A DNA stretch of 64,000 bases, taken from assembly GCA_022823605.1 (NCBI GenBank), contig JAJEHS010000006.1:1-64000 (forward strand), written 5' to 3'. The position numbers were made by a program, and so were the translations under genes. This document shows, piece by piece, positions 33,857 through 43,145 of this stretch. Position 1 is the stretch's first letter. Each line of letters opens with the position of its first letter. Source of the stretch: Paracoccaceae bacterium. GTDB lineage: Bacteria > Pseudomonadota > Alphaproteobacteria > Rhodobacterales > Rhodobacteraceae. The notes beneath the pieces were generated by a model. The model was not told the origin of the DNA and made no database searches. It saw only the letters and a list, made by a program, of their open reading frames with translations.

Positions 33857-36559
33857 ATGACTAGTTTAAGCGACATTCGAACAAAATTTCTTTCTTATTT
33901 CGAAAACGCCGGGCATGAAGTGGTTGCAAGTTCTCCGCTTGTCCCCAGAAACGATGCTACCTTGATGTTTACGAATTCGGGCATGGTTCAATTCAAGAAC
34001 ATTTTTACCGGATTGGAAAAAAGGGACTATACCAAGGCTGTTACCAGTCAAAAATGTGTTCGAGCAGGCGGCAAACACAATGATCTTGACAATGTTGGCT
34101 ATACGGCTCGGCATCACACCTTTTTTGAAATGCTGGGCAATTTTTCATTTGGCGAATATTTCAAGGAGCAGGCCATATATTATTCATGGGATCTCATTGT
34201 CAGAGAATTGGGGTTGTCCAAGGACAGGCTTCTATGTACTGTATACCATGACGATGAGGAGGCTGTAACCTATTGGAAAAAGATTGCGGGATTCACTGAC
34301 GACAAAATAATCCGGATAGCCACGTCCGACAATTTTTGGGCAATGGGTAATACTGGTCCCTGTGGACCTTGTTCGGAAATATTTTATGATTATGGGGAAG
34401 GAGTTCCCGGTGGTCCTCCAGGTTCCCCGGATGAAGATGGCGACAGATTTGTGGAAATATGGAATCTGGTCTTCATGCAATTCGAAAGGGATGATGAAGG
34501 TAAACTTACTCCACTTCCCAAACCCTGTATAGATACGGGAATGGGGTTGGAAAGGATAGGATCAGTTCTGCAGGGGAAAACGGACAATTATGAAACTGAC
34601 CTGTTCAGAAAACTTATTGAAGCCTCTGCCAACATCACTTCAACCGATCCCGATGGTGATGGAAATGTCCATCACAGGGTCATTGCAGATCACCTGAGGG
34701 CAGTTTCCTTTCTCATTGCCGAAGGAGTCCTGCCTTCAAACGAGGGTAGGGGATATGTATTGAGAAGAATTCTCAGAAGAGCCATACGTCATGTTCATTT
34801 GCTTGGGTACCAGGAAACATTGATCAATTTGTTGGTCCCACATCTTGTTAATGAGATGGGAGCTGCCTTTCCGGAACTAAGACAATCCGAGGCAATGATT
34901 GCCGAAACGATCAAGGGAGAAGAAGAAAGATTCCGAAAAACATTGGATAGGGGTTTGAAACTACTTTCATCTGAATTGACAAAACTTGATACCGGCAAGT
35001 TGTTCCCGGGTCAAACAGCATTCAAACTTTACGACACCTACGGTTTTCCACTTGATTTGACCCAGGATGCCCTGCGGGAAAAGGGTCTTAAGGTAGATGA
35101 AGCAGGATTTGTAGCAGAAATGACCAAGCAAAAGGAACAAGCGAGGTTGAGTTGGGTCGGTTCAGGTGAAATCGCTGACAACAAAATCTGGTATAAAATC
35201 CTTGATAAATGCGGGCCTTCTGAGTTTCTGGGCTATGAAATGGAACAGGCCGAAGGACAAATTCTGGCCATCACTGACGGTACAGAACTCTTATCAAAGA
35301 CTGGTAAAGGTAGCAAGGTACAAATCATTACCAATCAAACTCCCTTCTACGCAGAGTCTGGAGGGCAAGTTGGTGACAAGGGTATCATCAGAACCGAAAC
35401 AGGTACGGCAAAAGTTTATGACTCCAGAAATCACCTGGGTATGATTTTTCATTATGCCGAAATAACAGAAGGCGAAATCGAACCTGAAACTTCAGCCAAG
35501 TTGGAAATTGATACCCGAATTCGCAAGGAGGTAAAGAGCAATCATTCTGCAACCCACCTTTTGAATGAAGCCTTACGGGAAGTTTTGGGTAATCATGTTG
35601 TTCAGAAGGGCTCGCTTAACGATGAAAACAGGTTGCGCTTTGATTTTTCCCATAATCATCCACTACAGTTGGAGGATATCACCAGAATAGAAGAAATCGT
35701 TAATCATTACATTTGGCAGAATGCACCTGTAAATACTTCGCTTATGAGTTTGGATGAAGCCCTTGAATTGGGATCACAGGCTTTGTTTGGTGAAAAATAT
35801 GATGATGAGGTCAGGGTGGTTTCCATGGGACATTCTCCCGATTCCGGCAAGGGCAGGGACCAATCCACCTTTTCAATAGAACTTTGTGGCGGAACCCATG
35901 TGGGATTGACTGGTGAAATAGGGCTTTTTATTACGACCGGTGAATCCTCCATTTCTGCTGGAGTACGACGAATTGAGGCCATTACTGGAGAAAAAGCCCG
36001 TAAGTATTTGGCAAATCATGACATGATCATGGCTGAAATTGCATTGGCACTGAAGGTCCAACCTGAACATGCAGTTCATCGTATTTTGCAACTTCAAAGC
36101 GAACGAAACAAACTCAAGAAGGAAAATGAACGTTTAAAACGCGAATTGCTTACCAACCGGCAAGTCGGATCAGATACCGATAATTCCCTGCAAGCTCAGT
36201 ATGGTGGAAAAAGCCCCGACCAACTCTCAGGAAAAATAGGAGAAGACAATATTCTGATTAGAATATTCCATTCCATATCCCCCCAGGATTTGCCTATTTT
36301 AATTGATGAGGAAAAGAAACGAATAGGGCAGGGCATCATCGTCTTACTTGCTGTTTTTGATAACAAAAGTTCTGTTGCGGTTGGTGTCACCAATAATCTC
36401 GTGGGAAAATATTCTGCCGTAGATATAGTAAGAAGCATAGTTCCCCTGCTTGGAGGCAAAGGAGGTGGTGGAAGAAATGATTTTGCCCGGGGCGGGGGAT
36501 CAAGGACTGATGATCTTGAAAAGCTATTGCCTAAAATTGAAGAAGTAATAGGAGGTTAG
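33857..36559 (+). CDS. alaS: Alanine--tRNA ligase
   Basis: Charges tRNA-Ala and edits misloaded Ser/Gly. The class II core begins SLSDIRTKFLSYFENAGHEVV with motif 2 near FTNSGMVQFKN and CVRAGGKHNDLDNVG. The editing domain has HSATHLLNEALR (HxxxH) and CGGTHV zinc residues. The C-terminal oligomerisation/C-Ala domain has a coiled coil (ERNKLKKENERLKREL) and GGKGGGGRNDFARGGG. The 900 residues fit. Two bases after its stop begins the DUF1330 gene. Confidence 0.98.
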   Translation: MTSLSDIRTKFLSYFENAGHEVVASSPLVPRNDATLMFTNSGMVQFKNIFTGLEKRDYTKAVTSQKCVRAGGKHNDLDNVGYTARHHTFFEMLGNFSFGEYFKEQAIYYSWDLIVRELGLSKDRLLCTVYHDDEEAVTYWKKIAGFTDDKIIRIATSDNFWAMGNTGPCGPCSEIFYDYGEGVPGGPPGSPDEDGDRFVEIWNLVFMQFERDDEGKLTPLPKPCIDTGMGLERIGSVLQGKTDNYETDLFRKLIEASANITSTDPDGDGNVHHRVIADHLRAVSFLIAEGVLPSNEGRGYVLRRILRRAIRHVHLLGYQETLINLLVPHLVNEMGAAFPELRQSEAMIAETIKGEEERFRKTLDRGLKLLSSELTKLDTGKLFPGQTAFKLYDTYGFPLDLTQDALREKGLKVDEAGFVAEMTKQKEQARLSWVGSGEIADNKIWYKILDKCGPSEFLGYEMEQAEGQILAITDGTELLSKTGKGSKVQIITNQTPFYAESGGQVGDKGIIRTETGTAKVYDSRNHLGMIFHYAEITEGEIEPETSAKLEIDTRIRKEVKSNHSATHLLNEALREVLGNHVVQKGSLNDENRLRFDFSHNHPLQLEDITRIEEIVNHYIWQNAPVNTSLMSLDEALELGSQALFGEKYDDEVRVVSMGHSPDSGKGRDQSTFSIELCGGTHVGLTGEIGLFITTGESSISAGVRRIEAITGEKARKYLANHDMIMAEIALALKVQPEHAVHRILQLQSERNKLKKENERLKRELLTNRQVGSDTDNSLQAQYGGKSPDQLSGKIGEDNILIRIFHSISPQDLPILIDEEKKRIGQGIIVLLAVFDNKSSVAVGVTNNLVGKYSAVDIVRSIVPLLGGKGGGGRNDFARGGGSRTDDLEKLLPKIEEVIGG

Positions 36560-36560
36560 G

Positions 36561-36845
36561 ATGAAAGGGTATTGGATTGCAAGGGTTGATGTAAAGGATC
36601 CCGAAGGTTATGGCGAATATGCCAAGATAGCAACGCAAGCTGTAGAGGAATTTGGTGGCAGGTTTCTGGCACGGGGAGGTAAATTCCTTTCCAAGGAGGG
36701 TACGAATCGCCAAAGAAATGTAATTGTGGAGTTTCCCAGCCTGGAAAGTGCCAACAACTGCTATAATTCCGCTACCTATAAACGTGCCTTGGCGATAGCC
36801 CATAAATCGGCCGAACGTGAATTCATAATTCTCGAAGGCGCATAA
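36561..36845 (+). CDS. DUF1330 family protein
   Basis: A 94-residue ferredoxin-like alpha/beta-barrel protein with the DUF1330 pattern: YWIARVDVKDPEGYGEYAKIA, FGGRFLARGGKF, and VIVEFPSLESANNCYNS...YKRALAIA. GGAGG precedes its ATG and overlaps the end of alaS, so it is coupled to alaS. The family is common in alphaproteobacteria beside alaS/icd genes; its role is unknown (some members resemble monooxygenase-type dimeric barrels). Confidence 0.9.
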   Translation: MKGYWIARVDVKDPEGYGEYAKIATQAVEEFGGRFLARGGKFLSKEGTNRQRNVIVEFPSLESANNCYNSATYKRALAIAHKSAEREFIILEGA

Positions 36846-36881
36846 TCAAAGATTATTGAAGATTTATGGGTAATTTATTTA

Positions 36882-36908
36882 TTGTAATCAAAAACCAAGA
36901 TATATAAT
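36882..36908 (+). promoter_or_regulatory. Candidate promoter for the bufferin operon
   Basis: TTGTAA (36882-36887) and a consensus TATAAT (36903-36908) lie 36 bases before the bufA start. The 15-base spacing is short, so the -10 is the firmer element. No SigF/ECF-type site was recognised. Confidence 0.35.
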
Positions 36909-36943
36909 TCAAGCCAACAAATTTTTCTACTAAGGAGTAACTT

Positions 36944-37231
36944 ATGAAAATTAATGCAAAATCAGTTGCAGTAGCCAGTGCAGTAGCTGCAGCCTTTGTA
37001 GCCTATGCAGTTCCCGGTGTTGCCGAGGAAAAGGAAAAGTGTTACGGTGTTTCCCTTGCCGGTGAAAATGACTGTGCCGCTGGTCCCGGTACAACTTGTG
37101 CCAGTTCATCAACTGTAGATTATCAGGGTAACGCTTGGACTTTGGTACCAGCAGGTACTTGTACTACCATGGAACTTCCCGGTGATCGTATGGGATCACT
37201 TGAGCCCTTGGATCGGGATCTTCCTTCCTAA
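36944..37231 (+). CDS. bufA: Bufferin precursor (DUF2282/BufA1-type)
   Basis: A 95-residue exported precursor. Residues 1-27 are a signal peptide ([17 protein letters not shown], then PGVA). The mature chain carries four cysteines, C33 (EKCYGV), C44 (NDCAAGPG), C52 (GTTCASSS) and C73 (PAGTCTTM), the BufA1/DUF2282 pattern. Family knowledge: some of these cysteines are oxidised to thiooxazole by the MNIO enzyme BufB, giving a periplasmic copper-buffering RiPP. AAGGAG precedes the ATG. The next genes are bufB, bufC and a DoxX protein, the full maturation set. The metal is not proven here; the tail after C73 has no cysteine. Confidence 0.9.
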   Translation: MKINAKSVAVASAVAAAFVAYAVPGVAEEKEKCYGVSLAGENDCAAGPGTTCASSSTVDYQGNAWTLVPAGTCTTMELPGDRMGSLEPLDRDLPS

Positions 37232-37266
37232 GTTAGTTATGAAGTACAGGATTCAGGTATCAAGCT

Positions 37267-38136
37267 ATGGCAAATTATTTTAACCTCGAATCCTGTACTC
37301 TTCCCTCCAAACCCGGAGTAGGCTTCAAGAGCCAACATTTTCAAGAAATTATTGAACATTCCGGCGATGTATCTTGGTTTGAAATCCATGCAGAAAATTA
37401 TATGGGCGATGGTGGAAGACCGATTGCCCAACTCAAGAAATTACGTGAGAACTTTCCTATTTCCTGTCACGGTGTAGGTTTATCAATTGGTGGTGAAGAC
37501 CCCTTGGATATTGATCATCTCAAGCGACTGCAAAACCTTGTTTCATGGCTTGAGCCTGCCGTATTCTCTGAACATTTGGCTTGGTCAACTCATGAGGGTA
37601 GCTATTTCAATGATCTTCTTCCTCTTCCTTACAATGACACCACCCTCGAATGCGTGACAGAGCATATTGATCAGGTTCAGGAGACCCTACAAAGACCGAT
37701 GCTTTTGGAGAACCCATCAAATTATCTGGAATTTGAAGAAAGCAACTACAGTGAAATTGAATTTATTAAGGAGATTGCCAAAAGAACCGGTTGTTTCCTA
37801 CTTCTTGATGTAAACAATGTTTATGTGTCATCTGAAAACAGAAACTTTGATCCCTATGGGTATTTGGATGATTATCCCTTGAACCTTGTCAAAGAAATTC
37901 ATCTTGGTGGACATGAATTGGAGCAAATGGAAGGTGGCCCTGATCTACTAATTGACAATCATGCCTCGGAAGTGATTGATCCTGTCTGGGCGTTATATGA
38001 ATACCTGATTTCCAAAACAGGTCCACTTCCGACTTTGATCGAGTGGGATAATGATATTCCCGATTGGGAAAAACTCTCTTCGGAAGCTACCAAGGCAAAC
38101 CGTATCTTAACCGAGTTATCATCGAAAGCAGCATGA
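37267..38136 (+). CDS. bufB: MNIO-family multinuclear iron oxidase BufB (DUF692)
   Basis: TIM-barrel non-haem iron enzyme expected to modify the cysteines of the bufferin precursor. Metal-binding residues fit the DUF692 pattern: SCHGVGLSIG, FSEHLAWS, MLLENPSNY, LLLDVNNVYVSSEN, EIHLGGHE, IDNHASEV and LIEWDNDIP. Length 289 is typical. It is 35 bases after bufA and overlaps bufC by four bases (ATGA). The modification type is inferred from characterised homologues. Confidence 0.93.
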   Translation: MANYFNLESCTLPSKPGVGFKSQHFQEIIEHSGDVSWFEIHAENYMGDGGRPIAQLKKLRENFPISCHGVGLSIGGEDPLDIDHLKRLQNLVSWLEPAVFSEHLAWSTHEGSYFNDLLPLPYNDTTLECVTEHIDQVQETLQRPMLLENPSNYLEFEESNYSEIEFIKEIAKRTGCFLLLDVNNVYVSSENRNFDPYGYLDDYPLNLVKEIHLGGHELEQMEGGPDLLIDNHASEVIDPVWALYEYLISKTGPLPTLIEWDNDIPDWEKLSSEATKANRILTELSSKAA

Positions 38137-38897
38137 AACCTTTCAACGGGGAATTTATAGAGGCTCTCCTTAAGCCTGACAAACCCGTTCCTCCCAGGTT
38201 GACAATACCCCATGATAAAATCGACCGCAGGTTTTTAGTTTACCGCAACAATGTCGTTGCTAGCTTAATTGAAGGTTTGGAAGTTTCCTTTCCGGTCATT
38301 CGAAAACTGGTTGGGGATGAATTCTTCAAAGCAATGGCAAGGGTTTATGTTCGGGAGTATCCACCAAGTTCACCCCTAATGATGTTTTATGGCAAGGAAA
38401 TGCCCGACTTTCTCAAAACTTTTCCCCCGGTGCAACATCTTGCATACCTGTCAGATGTCGCCAAACTGGAAAATGAATTAAGGGAATCCTATCATTCAGG
38501 TGATCCGGAACCAATTGATCCGAAGTTTTTTGAATACCTTGACCCGGAGGAACAACTCAAGACCCAATTGGAATTTAGCCCTGCTGTCAGATTGTTTTAT
38601 TCCAAACATCCTGTAGCAAGTATTTGGGACGCAAATACAAGAGACGGACCAAGCCCCAAGGCGGGTGAGGAGTTTGTGTTGATCGTTCGACCTGACTTCG
38701 ACCCTTATCCTGTCAAAATTAATCGTGGAGGCTATCATTTTGTAAAATACCAGATGGAGGGGGATAATATTGGGGTGGCCTGCGAAAAAACACTATTCCA
38801 TTCGGAAGAATTTCATTTTGATTTGGCAGACTTGTTTCGACTTCTTCTTACAACGAATTCCATAAGTAATGTTGTAAGCAATGATGAAATCGGTTAA
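38133..38897 (+). CDS. bufC: BufC-like partner protein (DUF2063)
   Basis: A 254-residue protein with the N-terminal DUF2063 domain: RFLVYRNNVVASLIEGLEVSFPV, VGDEFFKAMARVYV, PPSSPLMMFYG and LPDFL-like MPDFLKTFPP. The C-terminal half is less conserved. BufC proteins recognise the precursor and hand it to BufB. Start at ATG 38133 overlaps the bufB stop. The longer open frame (from 38064) lies inside bufB and is rejected as start. Confidence 0.88.
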   Translation: MKPFNGEFIEALLKPDKPVPPRLTIPHDKIDRRFLVYRNNVVASLIEGLEVSFPVIRKLVGDEFFKAMARVYVREYPPSSPLMMFYGKEMPDFLKTFPPVQHLAYLSDVAKLENELRESYHSGDPEPIDPKFFEYLDPEEQLKTQLEFSPAVRLFYSKHPVASIWDANTRDGPSPKAGEEFVLIVRPDFDPYPVKINRGGYHFVKYQMEGDNIGVACEKTLFHSEEFHFDLADLFRLLLTTNSISNVVSNDEIG

Positions 38898-38953
38898 TAG
38901 TTAAAGAGGCAATATCAGTTTGTAACTTAAGGCTTTACCTTAGAGGGGATGTT

Positions 38954-39511
38954 ATGGCACTTGTTAGATTTGTTAATTGTGTTTTTGCCTGGATAGAGGA
39001 AAAAACTTCAGATTGGTTTTTATCATCCCTGGCAAGGCTTTACTTTGCAGGTATCCTTCTTGTTTACTACTATAAATCGGCCCTAACCAAATTTGGTGAT
39101 GGATTATTCTCTTTCAGTGCCGGTGCTTACGTACAGATATTTCCCAAAGCCATGGAAAGTGTGGGATACAATGAAGCTGAACTTGGTTTTTTCTATGATC
39201 TGGTGGTATTTCTTGGAACCTATGCAGAAATAATTCTGCCCTTGCTCATCGTCATTGGCCTGTTGACCAAATTGGCTGCAGTAGGGATGATCGGATTTGT
39301 TATCGTCCAGAGTATTGTTGATATCACTGGCCATGGGTTGTCCGGCAAGAGTGTCGGTGGTTGGTTTGATGGTCCCCCCGATGCCATCATTTTTGACCAA
39401 AGGGCATTATGGGTCTTTCTGTTGATCGTGATTTTCCTGAAAGGGGCAGGGCCGATTTCTGTAGACCGTATGCTGGTAAAATGGAATATTCTACCTAAGA
39501 ATTTTGCTTGA
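38954..39511 (+). CDS. DoxX family membrane protein of the bufferin operon
   Basis: A 185-residue inner-membrane protein with about four transmembrane helices (LYFAGILLVYYYKSAL, DLVVFLGTYAEIILPLLIVIG, AAVGMIGFVIVQSIVDI, ALWVFLLIVIFLKGAG), the DoxX/DoxD fold. It closes the buf operon, as it does in many bufferin clusters; its function is not known, with redox or quinone links proposed for the family. An inverted repeat AGTTAT/ATAACT followed by a T-rich stretch soon after the stop may end transcription. Confidence 0.88.
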   Translation: MALVRFVNCVFAWIEEKTSDWFLSSLARLYFAGILLVYYYKSALTKFGDGLFSFSAGAYVQIFPKAMESVGYNEAELGFFYDLVVFLGTYAEIILPLLIVIGLLTKLAAVGMIGFVIVQSIVDITGHGLSGKSVGGWFDGPPDAIIFDQRALWVFLLIVIFLKGAGPISVDRMLVKWNILPKNFA

Positions 39512-39619
39512 TTAGTGTAGTTATGTATATAACTCCCTTATTTTTGGCTAATATTGTTTTTTAGTTCCCAAAATAAAGCCACTTAATGGGATATTCAACT
39601 CGAAACTCAGATACCTAGA

Positions 39620-40831
39620 TCAAGAAAGCGTTTTACCCAGATTTTCTTCTATCTTATCCAAGAATCCTTCGGTAGTCAGCCAACTCTGATTGGGGCCAAC
39701 CAGCAATGCCAGATCTTTAGTCATGAAACCGCTTTCAACCGTGTCGACAACGGTTTTTTCCAGGGTCTTGGCAAATTTCTCCAACTGCTTGTTTTCGTCC
39801 AGTTTGGCACGATGCAACAGACCTCCGGTCCAAGCAAAAATGGAAGCTATGGAATTCGTGGAAGTCGGTTGTCCGGCCTGATGCTGTCTATAATGCCGGG
39901 TTACCGTACCATGGGCAGCTTCTGATTCTACGATCTTGCCATCAGGAGTCATCAATTTGGATGCCATTAATCCAAGGGATCCATAACCCTGTGCTACCGT
40001 GTCCGATTGAACATCTCCATCATAGTTCTTGCAGGCCCATACAAAGCCACCACTCCATTTGAGGGCAGCTGCTACCATATCGTCAATAAGCCTGTGCTCG
40101 TAGTAGATATTGGCTTCCTTGAAACGATCCTCAAACTCGGTTTCATAGATTTCCTGAAAAATATCCTTGAAACGACCGTCATAGACCTTCATGATGGTGT
40201 TTTTAGTTGACAAATATACTGGCCATCCAAGAGACAAACCATAGTTCAGGGAGGCTCTGGCAAAGTCCCTGATAGACTCATCAAGGTTATACATGCCCAT
40301 AACCACCCCTGAAGAGGGTGATTGGAACACTTCTTTTTCGATTACCTGGCCATCCTGACCCTCAAACTTCATGGTTATCTTACCTGCTCCGGGAAAGCGG
40401 AAATCGGTAGCTCGATATTGATCTCCGAAAGCATGTCGACCAATGACTATTGGACGGGTCCAACCAGGAACCAACCTTGGAATGTTTTCACAGATTATCG
40501 GGCTTCGAAATACAACACCCCCCAGGATATTCCTGATGGTTCCATTGGGAGACCTGTACATTCTCTTGAGGTTGAATTCCTCGACACGTGCCTCATCCGG
40601 GGTTATCGTTGCACATTTTACTCCAACCCCGACCTCCTTGATTTTATTTGCTGCATCAATTGTAATCTGATCATCGGTTCGATCTCTTTCTTCAATTCCA
40701 AGATCATAATAAAGCAGATCGATATCAAGGTAATTCTTTATGAGCTTGCTTCGGATCTTTTCCCAAATGATCCGTGTCATTTCATCACCATCAATTTCAA
40801 CGATTGGATTATCAATTTTTATGCGTGTCAC
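39620..40831 (-). CDS. icd: Isocitrate dehydrogenase (NADP), dimeric eukaryote-like type
   Basis: Oxidative decarboxylation of isocitrate to 2-oxoglutarate in the TCA cycle. Class II (eukaryote-like) dimeric enzyme: [19 protein letters not shown] start, [20 protein letters not shown] for isocitrate binding, and [14 protein letters not shown] for NADP. 403 residues. This type is the normal form in alphaproteobacteria. It is convergent with the DoxX gene. A 182-codon open frame on the opposite strand inside it is a shadow. Confidence 0.97.
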   Translation of the reverse strand: MTRIKIDNPIVEIDGDEMTRIIWEKIRSKLIKNYLDIDLLYYDLGIEERDRTDDQITIDAANKIKEVGVGVKCATITPDEARVEEFNLKRMYRSPNGTIRNILGGVVFRSPIICENIPRLVPGWTRPIVIGRHAFGDQYRATDFRFPGAGKITMKFEGQDGQVIEKEVFQSPSSGVVMGMYNLDESIRDFARASLNYGLSLGWPVYLSTKNTIMKVYDGRFKDIFQEIYETEFEDRFKEANIYYEHRLIDDMVAAALKWSGGFVWACKNYDGDVQSDTVAQGYGSLGLMASKLMTPDGKIVESEAAHGTVTRHYRQHQAGQPTSTNSIASIFAWTGGLLHRAKLDENKQLEKFAKTLEKTVVDTVESGFMTKDLALLVGPNQSWLTTEGFLDKIEENLGKTLS

Positions 40832-41137
40832 CGTTCCTCCTTGAGCCTTTCAAGCAAAAATTTAAATTGAGTTTATTTTCCGATAATTAATGAACCATTG
40901 AGATTAGTTACTGTCAAAGCTTCTTATTTCCATTACGAATTCGGATTGAATACCCTTTACTGATTTGAAATACTTACTGAAATTGTCACCTGTATATTTA
41001 GAGCCATTTGGGCATCCCTCTTGGTTAGATAAAAAAATATTATACTTTATTCAGTGTTCACGATTGAAAAATGATAAATCATTTACCTGATTCAATTGTG
41101 ATCAACCAAAAATTTAGTGCTTTCGTAATTATTATCA
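40832..41137. other. Divergent icd/lipA intergenic region
   Basis: About 306 AT-rich bases with no gene visible. It must hold both divergent promoters. A 16-base near-continuous palindrome AAATGAT-AA-ATCATTT lies at 41069-41084, flanked by outer arms ATTGAA and TTCAAT, about 55 bases before lipA. It could be an operator or a transcript hairpin. It does not match the FNR, Irr or Iron-Rhodo boxes I know. Confidence 0.45.
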
Positions 41138-42097
41138 ATGACCTCTACAGACCTTTCCATTCCCGAATTGCGGCATCCGGAAAAAGCACATAGAAAATCC
41201 AATCCAATAATGAGAAAGCCCAATTGGATTAGGGTTAAGGCACCTACCTCTGAGGGATACCGAAGAACCAGGGATATACTTCGGGACAACAAGCTTGTTA
41301 CTGTTTGTGAGGAAGCCTCTTGTCCCAATGTTGGGGAATGTTGGAGCAAGAGTCATGCAACATTCATGATCATGGGGGAAATCTGTACGAGAGGTTGTAC
41401 CTTTTGCAATGTTGCTACCGGGAAACCATCTGATTTGGATCCGTTTGAGCCAGGCCGTGTGTCCCATGCCGTTCATAAGCTTGGATTGAGGCATGTAGTC
41501 GTAACAAGTGTTGACAGGGATGATCTGAAGGATGGAGGGGCTGAGCATTTTGCCATGACCATAAGGTCAATAAGGCACAAAAATCCTGAAACAACCGTAG
41601 AAATATTGACACCGGATTTCCTCAGGTGTAAACCATCTGCACTGGAAATGGTTGTCGATGCCTCGCCTGATATTTTCAACCATAACTTGGAAACTGTACC
41701 CTCTCTTTATCCTACGGTTCGACCAGGTGCACGTTACTTTCATTCACTGCAGTTGCTTTACAGGGCCAAGGAATTATCCCCGAAACTATTTACAAAATCA
41801 GGCATCATGGTTGGATTGGGTGAAGAAAAAAACGAGGTGATCCAAGTCATGGATGATCTGAGGTCTGCCAATGTGGACTTTATTACCATTGGACAATATC
41901 TCCAACCCACACCAAAACATCATCCCATTAGGAAATTCGTGACTCCAGAAGAATTCAAAACCTATGAAAAAATGGCCTATGGCAAAGGCTTCCTGATGGT
42001 ATCTGCAAGCCCCTTGACAAGATCAAGCTATCATGCCGAGGAAGATTTTGTTCGACTTCGGCAAGCAAGGAACAAGCAGACACTAGGTTTAAATTAA
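41138..42097 (+). CDS. lipA: Lipoyl synthase
   Basis: Radical SAM enzyme inserting two sulfurs into octanoyl groups on lipoyl domains. The auxiliary cluster cysteines are C57, C62, C68 ([12 protein letters not shown]), the radical SAM cluster is C83, C87, C90 (CTRGCTFC), and the C-terminal ASPLTRSSY carries the Arg-Ser-Ser ligand serine. 319 residues is typical. It precedes a Coq10-like gene and the iron-sulfur assembly operon, fitting its heavy cluster demand. Confidence 0.97.
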   Translation: MTSTDLSIPELRHPEKAHRKSNPIMRKPNWIRVKAPTSEGYRRTRDILRDNKLVTVCEEASCPNVGECWSKSHATFMIMGEICTRGCTFCNVATGKPSDLDPFEPGRVSHAVHKLGLRHVVVTSVDRDDLKDGGAEHFAMTIRSIRHKNPETTVEILTPDFLRCKPSALEMVVDASPDIFNHNLETVPSLYPTVRPGARYFHSLQLLYRAKELSPKLFTKSGIMVGLGEEKNEVIQVMDDLRSANVDFITIGQYLQPTPKHHPIRKFVTPEEFKTYEKMAYGKGFLMVSASPLTRSSYHAEEDFVRLRQARNKQTLGLN

Positions 42098-42154
42098 ATC
42101 CAACATCTGCTAATAGGGAGGTCAAATTTGAAGGAGCAAGTCGAGTAATCCCAA

Positions 42155-42598
42155 ATGCCGAAGTACAGTGAAACAAGAAAATTGCCATTTTCTGATCAGC
42201 AAATGTATGACCTGGTTGCAGATATCGAATCCTATCCCGAATTCATACCTTGGTGTACAGGTACACGTATCCGGTCGATTAAGGAGGAAGGTGAAAAAAC
42301 AATTGTCGACGCCGATCTGTTGATTACTTTTAAGATTTTTCATGAAAGGTTCAGATCGATAGTTGAATTTGCCCCCAATAGCCGTAAAATCAACATAAGA
42401 TATCTTGAAGGTCCCTTGAAGTATTTGGAAAGCCAATGGTTGTTTACGGTAGAAGGTTCGGGGTGCATAGTTGAATACCAAGTGGAATTCGAATTCAAAT
42501 CCAAATTGTTCCAGAAAATTGCCGGGTTCATTTTTCAGGAGGCCTTGCAGAAAATAGTCGCTTCGTTTGAGAAAAGGGCAATGGAGATATATCAATAA
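42155..42598 (+). CDS. Coq10/RatA-like START-domain protein
   Basis: A 147-residue SRPBCC/START-fold protein with the Coq10 pattern: KLPFSDQQMYDLVADIESYPEFIPWCTGTRI at the N-terminus and EFEFKSKLFQKIAGFIFQEALQKIVASFEKRA at the C-terminus. Homologues bind ubiquinone and aid respiration; some annotations call it RatA toxin, which this context does not support. It lies 57 bases after lipA on the same strand, a frequent pairing in alphaproteobacteria. Confidence 0.9.
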   Translation: MPKYSETRKLPFSDQQMYDLVADIESYPEFIPWCTGTRIRSIKEEGEKTIVDADLLITFKIFHERFRSIVEFAPNSRKINIRYLEGPLKYLESQWLFTVEGSGCIVEYQVEFEFKSKLFQKIAGFIFQEALQKIVASFEKRAMEIYQ

Positions 42599-42665
42599 CC
42601 CAGAAACCACCAAGATAATTCATTCTGAAATACCCAATACAAATTGAAAATAAGGAGGAAAATAA

Positions 42666-43145
42666 ATGCGGTTAAGTACCAAGGGCAGGTATGCCATGGT
42701 TGCCATGACCGCCTTGGCATTGACTGAGAATGGAGGTTACACCAATCTAGTGAATATTTCCAAACAGCAGAACATCTCGATAACCTACCTTGAACAACTT
42801 TTCATGAAACTCAAAAAAGCCAATCTAATAACCGCTTCCAGAGGCCCAAGCGGTGGATATAAATTAGCAAGGTCACCAGATGAAATCAGAATTTTGCGGA
42901 TATTGGAAGCAGTTGAAGAGCCAATGAATGCGCTTGAGACGGGGGCTGGTGTTTCGGGAGGAAGTTCAGGTACCAAGGCACAATCCCTGGCCAACAGGTT
43001 GTGGGAAGGCCTTTCTGCCCAAGTTTACGTTTACCTTCATGGTATAAGGCTTTCTGATATAATCAACAACGATTTGGCTCCATGTCCTGCTGTACCTGAC
43101 ATACTCAACATTTACGATTCCAATGAGCACAAGGACCTATCTTGA
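42666..43145 (+). CDS. iscR: Rrf2 family regulator, IscR-type with one cysteine
   Basis: A 159-residue winged-helix regulator heading the iron-sulfur operon: MRLSTKGRYAMVAMTALAL, KQQNISITYLEQLFMKLKKANL, SRGPSGGYKLAR. The three-cysteine cluster motif of E. coli IscR (near residues 92-104) is absent: this stretch is Gly/Ser-rich (TGAGVSGGSSGTKAQ). The only cysteine is C140 (APCPAV). Rhodobacter IscR is known to be similarly atypical, so this is a lineage trait. A strong site (AAGGAGG) precedes the ATG; the 3' end overlaps the desulfurase gene by 23 bases. It likely represses or tunes this operon by iron/cluster status. Confidence 0.9.
   Translation: MRLSTKGRYAMVAMTALALTENGGYTNLVNISKQQNISITYLEQLFMKLKKANLITASRGPSGGYKLARSPDEIRILRILEAVEEPMNALETGAGVSGGSSGTKAQSLANRLWEGLSAQVYVYLHGIRLSDIINNDLAPCPAVPDILNIYDSNEHKDLS

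Noticed and set aside
40322-40870. Open frame of 182 codons on the plus strand
   Set aside because: It lies antisense inside icd, which has clear full-length motifs; the translation has no recognisable features.
42155-42598. RatA toxin of a toxin-antitoxin pair
   Set aside because: The protein fits Coq10/START proteins, lies next to lipA, and has no partner RatB-like gene.
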